In this document: positions 38,607 to 48,258 of the stretch, in pieces
Layout of the letters: every line of letters begins with the position of its first letter
How positions within the stretch are numbered: position 1 is the stretch's first letter
Source: Furfurilactobacillus milii
GTDB taxonomy: Bacteria > Bacillota > Bacilli > Lactobacillales > Lactobacillaceae
Reading direction: 5' to 3'
Assembly: GCF_009863985.1 (NCBI RefSeq)
Contig: NZ_WEZT01000021.1
Span: 73,954-137,953, forward strand
DNA length: 64,000 bases
Position numbers and translations under genes: made by a program
Notes under the pieces: generated by a model
Databases searched by the model: none
Seen by the model: only the letters and a program-made list of their open reading frames with translations
Told to the model about the DNA's origin: nothing

Positions 38607-38797
38607 GAGCTGAAGGGCGGTCAGCATTGAAATCAAGGTATGAAAGTGCTGTTGATTCGGTGGGTTTTGCCGAATTTACAGCACGGACGGTCGCGAAGAC
38701 TCAGGGGTGTTGAGGCTTCGCGGCGAGGTGAGAGACCGTGATTTTCGGGCTCGAACCGGTCCCATGCCAGAATTTCAATACTGGCCAACCGTAGGCG
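38607..38797 (-). repeat. Structured convergent repeat, locus 5 right unit (subtype A)
   Basis: Terminal stem 38619-38633 (GGTCAGCATTGAAAT) with 38772-38786 (mismatches tolerated). Internal CGCGAAG/CTTCGCG perfect; GTGCTGT/ACAGCAC around AAATTCGGC/GCCGAATT-like arms. Minus-strand motifs GGGACCGGTTCGAGCC and GGTCTCTCACCTCGCC. It faces the subtype B unit across 123 bp. Confidence 0.9.
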
Positions 38798-38836
38798 ACA
38801 GTCACCGATCGTCAAGTCAACTCCAAATACAGATAA

Positions 38837-38876
38837 AAATGACGCTGATTCTCAACTTGGAGAGTCAGCGTCATTT
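38837..38876 (-). terminator. Terminator of the low-molecular-weight phosphatase gene
   Basis: AAATGACGCTGATTCTC pairs with GAGAGTCAGCGTCATTT. The minus-strand transcript ends in T5. It separates the phosphatase gene from repeat locus 5. Confidence 0.88.
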
Positions 38877-38901
38877 CTGTCAGTAATAAAACGATGTTGG
38901 G

Positions 38902-39369
38902 TTAGTGATTGGCAGCGACAACCTTGTCCAGCCAGTAAGGAAGGACCTCGCTGAGCTGTCTGTAGGTCAATGCAAAATTATGGGAGTACCAGGGATCCGG
39001 AATCTCCTGGCCAGCCTTACCGGGAACGATTTCGTAGGCCATGTGGACCTTTGATAGATCTTCAGTAGGCGTTAGTTGTTTTAAGTTGGCTAAGTTTGAA
39101 CGATCCATCGTAATAATCCAGTCAGCCCAAGCAAAATCTTTGGCAGTGATTGGCCGTGAATGAAGGCCCTCTGCGCTTAAGCCATGTTCGGCTAACATAT
39201 GAACGGCTCCGGGATGCGGGGGATTACCTTCTTCCCGGCTGCTTGTTGCCACAGAATCAACATTAATCTTCTCAGATTGTCCGGCTCCCGCCACTAAATG
39301 GCGAAAAATTACTTCTGCCATCGGAGAGCGGCAGATATTGCCTAAACAGACAAATAATACATTTTGCAT
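38902..39369 (-). CDS. Low-molecular-weight protein-tyrosine phosphatase
   Basis: 155 residues. The P-loop CLGNICRS spans residues 8-15 (Cys8 nucleophile, Arg14) and the general-acid segment DPWYSHNF near residue 122. This is the arsenate reductase-like LMW-PTP fold. ATG 39369 with GGAGG upstream is preferred over an in-frame ATG four codons earlier. Such enzymes often counter tyrosine kinases of capsule synthesis, but no such kinase is present in the window. Confidence 0.93.
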   Translation of the reverse strand: MQNVLFVCLGNICRSPMAEVIFRHLVAGAGQSEKINVDSVATSSREEGNPPHPGAVHMLAEHGLSAEGLHSRPITAKDFAWADWIITMDRSNLANLKQLTPTEDLSKVHMAYEIVPGKAGQEIPDPWYSHNFALTYRQLSEVLPYWLDKVVAANH

Positions 39370-39629
39370 AGGTTCCTCCAAATGAATAACGTGCTTAAAT
39401 GGCTTGTTTATAGTAGTTCCTGCGTTTATTTTGCCGTGATTAATCGACTAATGCAAGCTTAGTGAATTTTTGATTATGTCGCTCACATGGTATAATCTGT
39501 TTCGACTGCAATAGTAGTTTGCAACAAGTTGATGATTAACGCAATTTAATAAATTAAGTAATTATGGATTCCATAACATCAACGCTAGTATCCAGAGATG
39601 CGCCTAGAGTGCGCAACGAGAGGTAAAAG

Positions 39630-41027
39630 ATGAAAATGCAATTAGCTGAAATCGCAGCAGCGGTGGATGCACAAAATGAATTGGGCGATTGGTCATCAGT
39701 AACGGTGACTTCTGTCCACTTTGATAGTCGTCAACTAACGGCGGGGGCTTTGTTTGTGCCACTTCCCGGTGAACATGATGGTCACGAATTCATTGCTGGA
39801 GCGCGTGCACATGGCGCCGTTGCCAGTTTATGGGCAGTTAGTCGGGCTGCTGAAGCACCTGCTGACTTCCCGGTATTGCTGGTGGACGATCCGTTGACTG
39901 CAATGCAGGCGTTAGCCAAGCATTGGCTATCAAAAATCAATCCACAAGTGGTTGCGATTACAGGTAGTAACGGTAAGACAACGACAAAGGACATGACTGC
40001 CAGCGTTTTGGGAACGGAATTTAATGTCGTTAAAACATACGCTAACTACAATAATGAAGTCGGTGTGCCATTCACTGTGTTATCGATGGATGCCAACACT
40101 GAAGTGTTAGTTGTTGAAATGGGCATGGATCGGTTTGGTCAGCTCGATTTCTTGAGCAAGCTGGTTCAACCAGATGTTGCTGTGATCACAATGATCGGTG
40201 AAGCACACATTGAATTCTTTGGCACCCGAGACAAGATTGCCGATGCCAAGCTAGAAATTACGCATGGCCTTAAGGATGATGGTCGATTCGTCTTTAATGG
40301 TGACGAACCATTGTTGACGAAACGGGCAGAGAATGTGTCTAACGAACACGTGACGTTTGGCCAACAGAGTTCCAATCACTTATATCCGACAAGCATTGAA
40401 CAGGACAACGAGTTCCACCAAACGACGTTCAAGGTCAATGCCTGGCCAGAAGAAACGTTTAAGATTCCGTTGTTGGGTGATTATAACGTCAATAACGCAT
40501 TGGCTGCCTTAACGGTAGGTCGGCTGTTCCATATTCGGACGGCTAACTTAGTCAAAGGACTTGCCAAGGTCAACTTAACGTCTAACAGAACAGAATGGTT
40601 GACGGGATTAGCTGGGGAAGCTATCGTGAGCGATATTTACAACGCCAACCCGACGGCGATGAAGGATGTTCTAACGATGTTTGGTGACACGCCTGCAGCT
40701 GGCCGTCATGTTGCTGTGCTAGGCGATATGTTGGAGCTTGGCGATAATGCTGATGAATTACACGCCTCAGTTGCCGAGGCGTTAGATCCGGCGAAGATTC
40801 AAACATTGTATCTGATTGGACCACACATGAAGGCGCTGGCGGACAAGGTAACGGATCGCTATGCAGCTGATCAACTGCATTATTATGAGAATGATCAGAA
40901 AGCGCAGCTAACGACCGATTTAATGGCCGATTTAACTGAAAGCGATGAAGTGATGCTTAAAGCAAGCCACGGTGAACATTTGGAGACCGTTCTAAATGCG
41001 CTGCAAAACGGCGTGGCACAGGCATAG
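39630..41027 (+). CDS. murF: UDP-N-acetylmuramoyl-tripeptide--D-alanyl-D-alanine ligase
   Basis: Adds the D-Ala-D-Ala dipeptide in cytoplasmic peptidoglycan precursor synthesis. The N-terminal domain contains VHFDSRQLTAGALFVPLPG. The central ATPase has VAITGSNGKTTTKDM near residue 110, and NYNNEVGVPFTVL follows. The third Mur domain has DIYNANPTAMKDVL near residue 335. 465 residues, full length. GAGAGGT precedes ATG 39630. cshA follows after 230 bp, as in many lactobacilli. Confidence 0.96.
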   Translation: MKMQLAEIAAAVDAQNELGDWSSVTVTSVHFDSRQLTAGALFVPLPGEHDGHEFIAGARAHGAVASLWAVSRAAEAPADFPVLLVDDPLTAMQALAKHWLSKINPQVVAITGSNGKTTTKDMTASVLGTEFNVVKTYANYNNEVGVPFTVLSMDANTEVLVVEMGMDRFGQLDFLSKLVQPDVAVITMIGEAHIEFFGTRDKIADAKLEITHGLKDDGRFVFNGDEPLLTKRAENVSNEHVTFGQQSSNHLYPTSIEQDNEFHQTTFKVNAWPEETFKIPLLGDYNVNNALAALTVGRLFHIRTANLVKGLAKVNLTSNRTEWLTGLAGEAIVSDIYNANPTAMKDVLTMFGDTPAAGRHVAVLGDMLELGDNADELHASVAEALDPAKIQTLYLIGPHMKALADKVTDRYAADQLHYYENDQKAQLTTDLMADLTESDEVMLKASHGEHLETVLNALQNGVAQA

Positions 41028-41256
41028 TTAGGCAAACTTGCTGGGAGGGTTAATTAAGTTTAACGACTGAGTTAATACTCTTAGTTGCCAAACGACCGCT
41101 CGCGCGTTAAACTATTACAGTTGCGTTTTTTAGCGTATATGAATGAAAATTGAATAACACACACAAGAATAACAAATCAAAACGGGCATCCCCACGCGTT
41201 AGCAGACGGATTTTTGCTAGTGTCGATGAAACCTTTTGATTTGAGGAGGAACTAAT

Positions 41257-42816
41257 TTGAAGTTTGCAGAACTAGGCCTTAACAAGGCGCTATTAAAAGC
41301 CATTGATGACAGTGGCTATGAAGAAGCTACCCCAATCCAGGCAGAAACCATTCCGTTGGTTATGCAGGGATTGGATGTCATTGGTCAGGCCCAAACAGGG
41401 ACTGGTAAAACGGCTGCGTTTGGGTTACCAATCTTGGATAAGATTGATACTGAAAATCCAAACGTCCAGGCATTAATTGTGTCACCAACACGTGAGTTGG
41501 CGATTCAAACTCAAGAGGAACTTTACCGCTTGGGTAAGCATGAACATGCCCGTGTTCAAGTTGTTTATGGTGGTGCAGATATTCGCCGTCAAATCAACAG
41601 CTTGAAGAACCACCCACAGATTGTTGTGGGGACTCCAGGTCGGTTACTGGATCATATTAACCGGAAAACAGTTCGTTTGGATCACGTTCAGACATTAGTG
41701 TTGGATGAAGCCGACGAAATGCTTGATATGGGTTTTGTGGATGATATTGAAAGTATCATCAAGCAAGTTCCAGAAAAACGGCAAACATTGCTGTTCTCAG
41801 CTACCATGCCTGATAAGATCAAACGGATTGGGGTTCAGTTCATGAAGGAACCTCATGAAGTACGGATTAAGGCGAAGGAACTGACCACTGACCTAGTTGA
41901 TCAGTTCTACGTGAAATCAAAGGAATATGAAAAGTTCGATTTAATGACACATCTGTTCGATGTGCAGGATCCGGACTTGACCATTGTCTTTGGTCGCACG
42001 AAGCGCCGAGTTGACGAATTGTCTAAAGGATTAGAAGCCCGTGGCTACAATGCTGCTGGGATTCATGGTGATTTGACGCAACAACGTCGTTCACAGATTC
42101 TTAAACAATTCCGTGACGGTAAGCTAGACATTCTGGTTGCGACTGATGTTGCGGCCCGTGGTCTGGATATCTCCGGTGTCACTCACGTTTATAACTATGA
42201 TATTCCACAAGATCCAGAAAGCTATGTTCACCGGATTGGTCGTACTGGCCGTGCCGGTCATCATGGGACAAGTTTGACGTTTGTTACGCCAAACGAAATG
42301 GATTACTTACGTGAGATTGAAAAGCTCACCAAGGTGCGGATGCTGCCCCTCAAGCCACCGTCAGCTGCCGAAGCTTTTGCTGGTCAATTATCAGCTGCTG
42401 AAAACAAGGTTGCGGACTTGGTTAAGGAAACAGATACATCCAAGTTTGATAAAGAGGCTACTGAATTACTGGATCGTTATGATGCAGAAGAATTGGTTGC
42501 TGCTTTATTGAGTAACTTGACACCTGGTGATGAACACGACACACCTGTTCACATTACGCCAGAACGCCCATTGCCTAGTCGTCATGGTGGCGGTCGGGGC
42601 AATGGCCGTGGTGGTCGTGGTCACGGTGGCTATCGTGGTAATAACCGCAATGGTCGTAACAACCGGAACTCACATGAACGCGAAAACGGTAACCGTGGTC
42701 GTTTTGATCATAAGTCAGGTTCCCGTAACAACAGTTCACGCAATAATAGTTTCCGGAACGGTGGAAGCAGTAATCATGGTGGCAACAAGCATGGTTATTC
42801 AATCAACCATAAATAA
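41257..42816 (+). CDS. cshA: DEAD-box ATP-dependent RNA helicase
   Basis: 519 residues. Q-motif ATPIQAETIP near residue 25, Walker A AQTGTGKTA near residue 47, DEAD at VLDEADEMLD near residue 150, SAT, and the final HRIGRTGRAG near residue 325. The last ~90 residues are rich in Gly, Arg, Asn and His (GGGRGNGRGGRGHGGYRG), an RGG-type RNA-binding tail. CshA works with the RNA degradosome and in ribosome assembly and cold adaptation. Start is TTG 41257 with AGGAGGA upstream. Confidence 0.95.
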   Translation: MKFAELGLNKALLKAIDDSGYEEATPIQAETIPLVMQGLDVIGQAQTGTGKTAAFGLPILDKIDTENPNVQALIVSPTRELAIQTQEELYRLGKHEHARVQVVYGGADIRRQINSLKNHPQIVVGTPGRLLDHINRKTVRLDHVQTLVLDEADEMLDMGFVDDIESIIKQVPEKRQTLLFSATMPDKIKRIGVQFMKEPHEVRIKAKELTTDLVDQFYVKSKEYEKFDLMTHLFDVQDPDLTIVFGRTKRRVDELSKGLEARGYNAAGIHGDLTQQRRSQILKQFRDGKLDILVATDVAARGLDISGVTHVYNYDIPQDPESYVHRIGRTGRAGHHGTSLTFVTPNEMDYLREIEKLTKVRMLPLKPPSAAEAFAGQLSAAENKVADLVKETDTSKFDKEATELLDRYDAEELVAALLSNLTPGDEHDTPVHITPERPLPSRHGGGRGNGRGGRGHGGYRGNNRNGRNNRNSHERENGNRGRFDHKSGSRNNSSRNNSFRNGGSSNHGGNKHGYSINHK

Positions 42817-42864
42817 GATAATAACTGCATGAATCAGTCTGAATGGCTAATTCTCTGCAGGGTG

Positions 42865-42904
42865 AGGATTCAGCGACACGTCACGTGGAGCTGAATCCTT
42901 TTTT
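42865..42904 (+). terminator. cshA terminator
   Basis: AGGATTCAGC pairs with GCTGAATCCT, followed by T6. Confidence 0.9.
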
Positions 42905-43016
42905 CATCGGTCGTTTTTTCGCTGTGTCAGTATGCTATAATTTCGGTTAGACGTTCATGAACAGTGAATTTACTTAACCACGCGTTGTGGTGTGATTAAG
43001 CTTTGCGGAGGTTCGG

Positions 43017-43385
43017 ATGATTTACGGAACGGGCATTGATTTAACAGAAATTAATCGGATTCAAACACTAAGGCAACGTTTTGCGGCATTTGTGCCTAAA
43101 GTTCTAACGCCTGCTGAGCAAGACGTTATGAATAAGTTGAAAGGTCAGCGTCAAAATGAATTTTTGGCTGGCCGCTTTTCTGCTAAGGAAGCCTATAGCA
43201 AGGCCTATGGGACTGGTTTAGGCAGCGCCGTTGGCTTTCAAGATGTTGAAATTTTGGATGATGATGAGGGCAAACCGCATCTTACCAAACAGCCGTTTGA
43301 CGGGCCAGCTCATATCTCCATTTCGCACACTGAAACGCTGGTCATGACAGAAGTTATTTTAGAAACCGTGGATTCGACACGGTAA
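43017..43385 (+). CDS. acpS: Holo-[acyl-carrier-protein] synthase
   Basis: Transfers phosphopantetheine from CoA to acyl carrier protein. 122 residues. [10 protein letters not shown] at 5-14 contains the metal-binding Asp, and [22 protein letters not shown] near residue 42 the second conserved segment. [12 protein letters not shown] is at the C-terminus. GCGGAGG precedes ATG 43017. One base separates its stop from alr, a common pairing in Bacillota. Confidence 0.96.
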   Translation: MIYGTGIDLTEINRIQTLRQRFAAFVPKVLTPAEQDVMNKLKGQRQNEFLAGRFSAKEAYSKAYGTGLGSAVGFQDVEILDDDEGKPHLTKQPFDGPAHISISHTETLVMTEVILETVDSTR

Positions 43386-43386
43386 C

Positions 43387-44541
43387 ATGAAAGAAGCGAT
43401 TAATACGGTACCTGCACAGATTATTGGTTTACACCGACCAACAGTGGCCCACGTCAATTTAGCGGCCATTCGTCATAATGTAGAAGCAGAATTAAAACGG
43501 ACTAAGCCAGGTACGGAAATGTTTGCGGTTGTAAAAGCGAACGGGTACGGACATGGCCTTATTGAAGCCGGCCAGGCATGTTTGGAAGCCGGCGCAACAG
43601 GTTTGTGTGTCGCTATTTTGGATGAGGCACTGACATTACGGGCGGCCGGAATTACTGTGCCAATCTTAGTGCTCGGTATCACTCAGCCCCAGTGGGCCGG
43701 TCTCGCAGCTGAACAGGAAATTTCGTTAACGGTAGGTGATTTAGATTGGTTGACGACAGCCTTGCCGCTGTTGGCAGAGGCCCAGGCTGCGCCACTGAAG
43801 ATTCATCTCGGTTTGGATACGGGGATGGGTCGCATTGGTTTCCAAGAACCGGCCGCTTTAAAAACAGCTGTCGATTTCCTGAAGGACCATGAGGATGCAT
43901 TTATCTTTGATGGCATTTTTACCCACTTTGCAACGGCTGACGAACAGGATACGACGTACTTCAATACGCAGTGTCAACGCTGGCAAGCATTTATGGCAGT
44001 TCTACCAGAAAAGCCCCGTTATGTTCATGTTTCGAACACAGCTACGTCATTATGGCACGATGCTTGTAACGGCAACATGATTCGCTTTGGCGTGGGCATC
44101 TATGGATTGAACCCGTCTGGCGGCTCAATCACTGCGCCTTATTCGTTGGAGCCAGCATTGTCGTTGACGACTCAGTTTGCGTTTGTCAAACATCTGGCGG
44201 CGGGCAAATCAGTCAGCTATGGTGCTACTTATACGGCTAAGGAAGATGAGTGGGTCGGTACTTTGCCAATTGGCTATGCTGATGGGTATCCACGGCGAAT
44301 GCAAGGATTTCATGTTCTTGTTGATGGTCAAGCCTGTGAAATCATTGGTCGTGTTTGTATGGATCAGTTAATGGTTCGTTTGCCACACGAATATCCAGTT
44401 GATACGCGTGTGACGTTAATTGGTCAGGATGGTGAACAAACGATTACAATGCAGGACGTTGCTGATTACGCTGGGACGATTCATTATGAAATCGCCACCA
44501 CCTTGGGCATGCGGGTTCCGCGGGTGTATGAAAACCGGTAA
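43387..44541 (+). CDS. alr: Alanine racemase
   Basis: PLP enzyme making D-alanine for the cell wall. PLP lysine Lys50 is in [11 protein letters not shown]; the second catalytic Tyr is in the VSYGATYTA / [12 protein letters not shown] region near residue 280. 384 residues, about ten longer than usual at the N-terminus. The ATG one base after acpS has no strong ribosome site, so translation is probably coupled. It supplies D-Ala, the substrate upstream of MurF. Confidence 0.95.
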   Translation: MKEAINTVPAQIIGLHRPTVAHVNLAAIRHNVEAELKRTKPGTEMFAVVKANGYGHGLIEAGQACLEAGATGLCVAILDEALTLRAAGITVPILVLGITQPQWAGLAAEQEISLTVGDLDWLTTALPLLAEAQAAPLKIHLGLDTGMGRIGFQEPAALKTAVDFLKDHEDAFIFDGIFTHFATADEQDTTYFNTQCQRWQAFMAVLPEKPRYVHVSNTATSLWHDACNGNMIRFGVGIYGLNPSGGSITAPYSLEPALSLTTQFAFVKHLAAGKSVSYGATYTAKEDEWVGTLPIGYADGYPRRMQGFHVLVDGQACEIIGRVCMDQLMVRLPHEYPVDTRVTLIGQDGEQTITMQDVADYAGTIHYEIATTLGMRVPRVYENR

Positions 44542-44656
44542 GGATTGGTAAAACGGAATATTACATTTCTGAATTGCAAACGACATTCTGTGGGCTTCAT
44601 GATAGAATGGGTTTACCAAGTTGATTGGTAGTTGTAAAGATGCGGGGGAGTTAGCC

Positions 44657-44911
44657 ATGGCAAGTGATGCACATCAGGTCCCAGTGAGTTTTAACGATAC
44701 AACACTGACGGACCTTAAAGCATATTGTGAATTTTTTAGTGTTGATCAGGACCAGCTAATTAACACTGTCTTGTGCCATTTTTTAGAAAACCATGAGTCT
44801 GCTGATTTAAACAAGTTAGCTCAGGGCTACTTAGCTATGGGTCAACTGAATGAAGAAATCGCAGATGAGTTTTCTGCGTCTGAGGCAGAGGCCTCCAGAC
44901 TTGACCAATAA
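44657..44911 (+). CDS. MazE-like / CopG-type antitoxin
   Basis: 84 residues, just upstream of the MazF toxin gene. The N-terminal VPVSFNDTTLTDLKAYCEFF has the beta-strand/helix pattern of a ribbon-helix-helix DNA-binding domain. The acidic C-terminal tail (NEEIADEFSASEAEASRL) probably wraps the toxin. ATG 44657 after GGGGGAG is chosen instead of an upstream ATG at 44621. Identification rests mostly on position and length. Confidence 0.78.
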   Translation: MASDAHQVPVSFNDTTLTDLKAYCEFFSVDQDQLINTVLCHFLENHESADLNKLAQGYLAMGQLNEEIADEFSASEAEASRLDQ

Positions 44912-44979
44912 CCGTAACGGGTTAACATTGGTTTAGGAGCTGAATGCTCCGCCTACATATTTTGAAGAGGGTGTCCCAA

Positions 44980-45342
44980 TTGGCAGCAGTTGAAGTTAAA
45001 CGGGGCGACATATTTTACGCAGATTTATCCCCAGTCGTGGGATCTGAACAGGGTGGCATGCGCCCTGTTTTAATTGTGCAAAACAACATTGGGAATCATT
45101 ACAGTCCAACGGTGATTGTCGCCGCTATTACAGCAAGAATCAGTAAACCAAAAATGCCGACACATATCGGTATTCCGGCGGATCAAAACGGAGTGGGCAA
45201 GGATTCAGTTATCTTGCTTGAACAAATTCGCACGATTGACAAGCAACGTTTACGCGATCGCGTGACGCATCTCGATAATGGCGCCATGAAGCGTGTTGAT
45301 CATGCGCTTGGTATCAGTGTTGGTTTAGTCGAACGAAATTAA
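44980..45342 (+). CDS. mazF: MazF/NdoA-family endoribonuclease toxin
   Basis: 120 residues. [31 protein letters not shown] is the PemK/MazF signature; [17 protein letters not shown] carries the second conserved strand. It cleaves RNA at specific short sequences and is held inactive by its antitoxin. Start TTG 44980 follows GAGGG. The alr-antitoxin-mazF order is the ancestral arrangement in Bacillota (alr-ndoAI-ndoA in B. subtilis). Confidence 0.94.
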   Translation: MAAVEVKRGDIFYADLSPVVGSEQGGMRPVLIVQNNIGNHYSPTVIVAAITARISKPKMPTHIGIPADQNGVGKDSVILLEQIRTIDKQRLRDRVTHLDNGAMKRVDHALGISVGLVERN

Positions 45343-45347
45343 ATTTA

Positions 45348-45393
45348 AAAACGAGCATTCATGAGTTTCAAATTCTCATGGGTGCTCGTTTTG
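45348..45393 (+). terminator. mazF terminator
   Basis: ACGAGCATTCATGAG pairs with CTCATGGGTGCTCGT (wobble), with A and T runs. It isolates repeat locus 6 from the left. Confidence 0.9.
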
Positions 45394-45441
45394 TGTTTGG
45401 ACAGTTTCAGTGGCACTGGTCTAACCTAGGTTTTGCTTTCG

Positions 45442-45628
45442 CCTCCGGTTGGCCGCTTTTGAAATCGATTGTGGGACCGGTTCAAGCCGGAAGTGCACCG
45501 TCTTTCACCTCGCCGAAAAGCCTCGTGAAAGGCCGAGTCTATTCGATCGTCCGTGATGTAAATCCGAAAAATGCATTCGGATTAACATCACCTTCACAAT
45601 CGGTTTCAACGCGGCCGCCCTACGGCTG
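45442..45628 (+). repeat. Structured convergent repeat, locus 6 left unit (subtype A)
   Basis: Terminal stem in blocks: GGCCGC/GCGGCC (45451/45611), TGAAA/TTTCA, CGATTGTG (45466-45473) with CACAATCG (45595-45602). Internal: TGATGT/ACATCA, AATCCGAA/TTCGGATT and GCCT/AGGC around CGTGAA. Hairpin CCGGTTCAAGCCGG as in locus 3. Ends GCCCTACGGCTGATGTAACAG. Confidence 0.92.
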
Positions 45629-45863
45629 ATGTAACAGCAGGTTGCCACTAAAGCGACAAATGCTTCACGCAAATACGAATTACAAGCTGTGCATCGATGT
45701 GCATCGACGACCAGGCCGTTGCTACATTCCCAACGCTGAGTGAGAATAGCCGACGATCAAATACCGTGCTAATAATGGCGTTCTTCATTAACGGTGCTTT
45801 TGAAATTGTTGCTGGTTCTTGATGATTGCAAAAGGTGTGATGGTGAAGTTACTTAAATTTAGT

Positions 45864-46049
45864 AGCTGGAAGGCGTCAGTGTTGAAACCGACTGTGAAGG
45901 CGGCGTTAATTCGGTGAACTGTCCGAATTTAGGCCGCGGACGAGCTTTGAGACTTCGGGTTATGAAGGCTTAAAGTCGAGGTGGAAGACTGCGGAGCAGG
46001 CTGAGACCGGTCCCCACAGGAGGTTTCAAAAACTGACAACTGGAAGCGG
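45864..46049 (-). repeat. Structured convergent repeat, locus 6 right unit (subtype A)
   Basis: Terminal stem 45875-45889 (GTCAGTGTTGAAACC) with 46022-46037 (small bulge). Internal GCGGC/GCCGC around AATTCGG/CCGAATT. It faces the left unit across 235 bp, the widest gap of the six. Terminators at 45348 and 46092 shield the whole locus on both sides. Confidence 0.9.
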
Positions 46050-46091
46050 ACGGGTAAAACACTGCAATTAAATTCTTAGGAGTAGCATCCA

Positions 46092-46141
46092 ACAAAAAAT
46101 CAGGTAACAGACCGACGTTTTCGTCAATTTGTTACCTGATG
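46092..46141 (-). terminator. Terminator of the CBS-domain gene
   Basis: ATCAGGTAACA pairs with TGTTACCTGAT; on the minus strand it is followed by T6. Confidence 0.9.
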
Positions 46142-46167
46142 TTATTGAATAGTCATCTAACAGGCGG

Positions 46168-46806
46168 CTATTCTGTTTTTAAGTTTTCAACTTCCGACAC
46201 ACGGAACTGTTTGCGATTCAACGCTTTGATGATTTTCTCGCAACGTTCTTCGTCCACATCAGCAGGAAGGGTAAACAACGTCCGGTGAACGAGTTCGCCA
46301 GCCTGCACATCCAGGGTCATACATGAAGCGATGGACGTGTATTTAGTAATGATCTTCGACATGTTTGTCAAATCGCCGCGTTCACCTTGTGACACAACGG
46401 TTAAAACATAACTTCCAACGTTGAAGTTCCAACTCTGTGACAGCATGTCTAGCAGTCGAGTATGGGTCAAAATACCGTAAAAGTAATTATTTTCATCCAA
46501 AACAGCGATGTAAGGCAAATCTTTAATTGAGAAGAACACCTTGAAGAAAGCATCGTTGATGGAAATAAACTTAGTCGCATTTTTTAATAGTGTCGTTACA
46601 GGTAGGCTCATGTCACCACCACGAGACTTATGACGGTAAATGTGCATCTTGTAAATGTTACCGCGGAAAATTTTGCCAGTTTCATCTAGAATGGGCACAC
46701 AACGAAAGCCCGAATCTTCGAGAACCTTCAGAGCTTCTTCCAATGACACATCTTCGCGGACGGTCGTGATGCTCTCGTAGGGTTTAACGAGTGTTTTTAA
46801 TAACAT
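46168..46806 (-). CDS. CBS-pair protein, CbpB-like (possible cyclic-di-AMP receptor)
   Basis: 212 residues. Two CBS motifs occupy about residues 1-140 (DVSLEEALKVLEDSGFRCVPIL and SINDAFFKVFFSIKDLPYIAVLDENNYFYGILT). The remaining ~75 residues (GSYVLTVVSQGERGDLTNMSKII ... LFTLPADVDEERCEKIIKAL) look like an ACT-type domain. Lactobacillar homologues are called CbpB, linked to cyclic-di-AMP and (p)ppGpp control, but the ligand is not proven by sequence. ATG 46806 follows GGAGG; the upstream in-frame ATG lacks a site. Confidence 0.85.
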   Translation of the reverse strand: MLLKTLVKPYESITTVREDVSLEEALKVLEDSGFRCVPILDETGKIFRGNIYKMHIYRHKSRGGDMSLPVTTLLKNATKFISINDAFFKVFFSIKDLPYIAVLDENNYFYGILTHTRLLDMLSQSWNFNVGSYVLTVVSQGERGDLTNMSKIITKYTSIASCMTLDVQAGELVHRTLFTLPADVDEERCEKIIKALNRKQFRVSEVENLKTE

Positions 46807-46943
46807 AGGTGTTCCTCCAAAAATTAAAAAATGATAAGAATAGTTGCAATCATCATACCACATTCAAGACCCAAAAAGGGGACTCGTAAATTTATAATTC
46901 GTTTGCAATGACCTGACCGTTAACGGCAAAACCCTTTCGGACA

Positions 46944-46981
46944 AAAAACGCCGATGCCCGGATCTCCAAGCATCGACGCCT
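46944..46981 (-). terminator. ldh terminator
   Basis: GGCGTCGATGC pairs with GCATCGGCGTT; the minus strand continues with T6. Confidence 0.88.
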
Positions 46982-47003
46982 CAAATATTTCAAAGACTAT
47001 TGA

Positions 47004-48002
<999 letters not shown>

Positions 48003-48004
48003 TC

Positions 48005-48013
48005 ATTATATCA
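48005..48013 (-). promoter_or_regulatory. ldh extended -10 promoter
   Basis: Minus strand TGA-TATAAT. It lies about 50 bp before the ldh start; no good -35 hexamer is seen. Confidence 0.65.
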
Positions 48014-48086
48014 TAGGGGACTTTGTTAAATACAGGAATAAGTCGTTTGTCATGAGGTTCTAATGAGTGTGGTGCACCAGCGTTTG

Positions 48087-48095
48087 TGCTATAAT
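48087..48095 (+). promoter_or_regulatory. pth-mfd extended -10 promoter
   Basis: TGC-TATAAT at 48087-48095. It would give a leader of about 155 nt before pth. Confidence 0.7.
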
Positions 48096-48159
48096 TGACG
48101 CCTAGATACGAGTAGGGTGTTTGCCGCACAACGCAGGCGCCAATGACACTAACCAATGC

Positions 48160-48208
48160 GCAAAAGTGGCTGGTAGATCACGTGATTGTGATTTACCAGC
48201 ACTTTTGC
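48160..48208. other. Long hairpin in the pth leader
   Basis: GCAAAAGTG-GCTGGTAGATCAC pairs with GTGATTTACCAGC-ACTTTTGC, about 21 bp around a 6-base loop with one bulge and a mismatch. No T run follows on either strand, so it is not a standard terminator. It may protect or regulate the pth-mfd transcript. Confidence 0.6.
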
Positions 48209-48258
48209 ATGTTTTCAAACGTTGGTTAAGTTTACAAATAAATTGAGGTTATTGAATA

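Noticed and set aside
42527..42832. Open frames on both strands over the cshA C-terminus
   Set aside because: They are shadows of the low-complexity Gly/Arg/Asn-rich tail.
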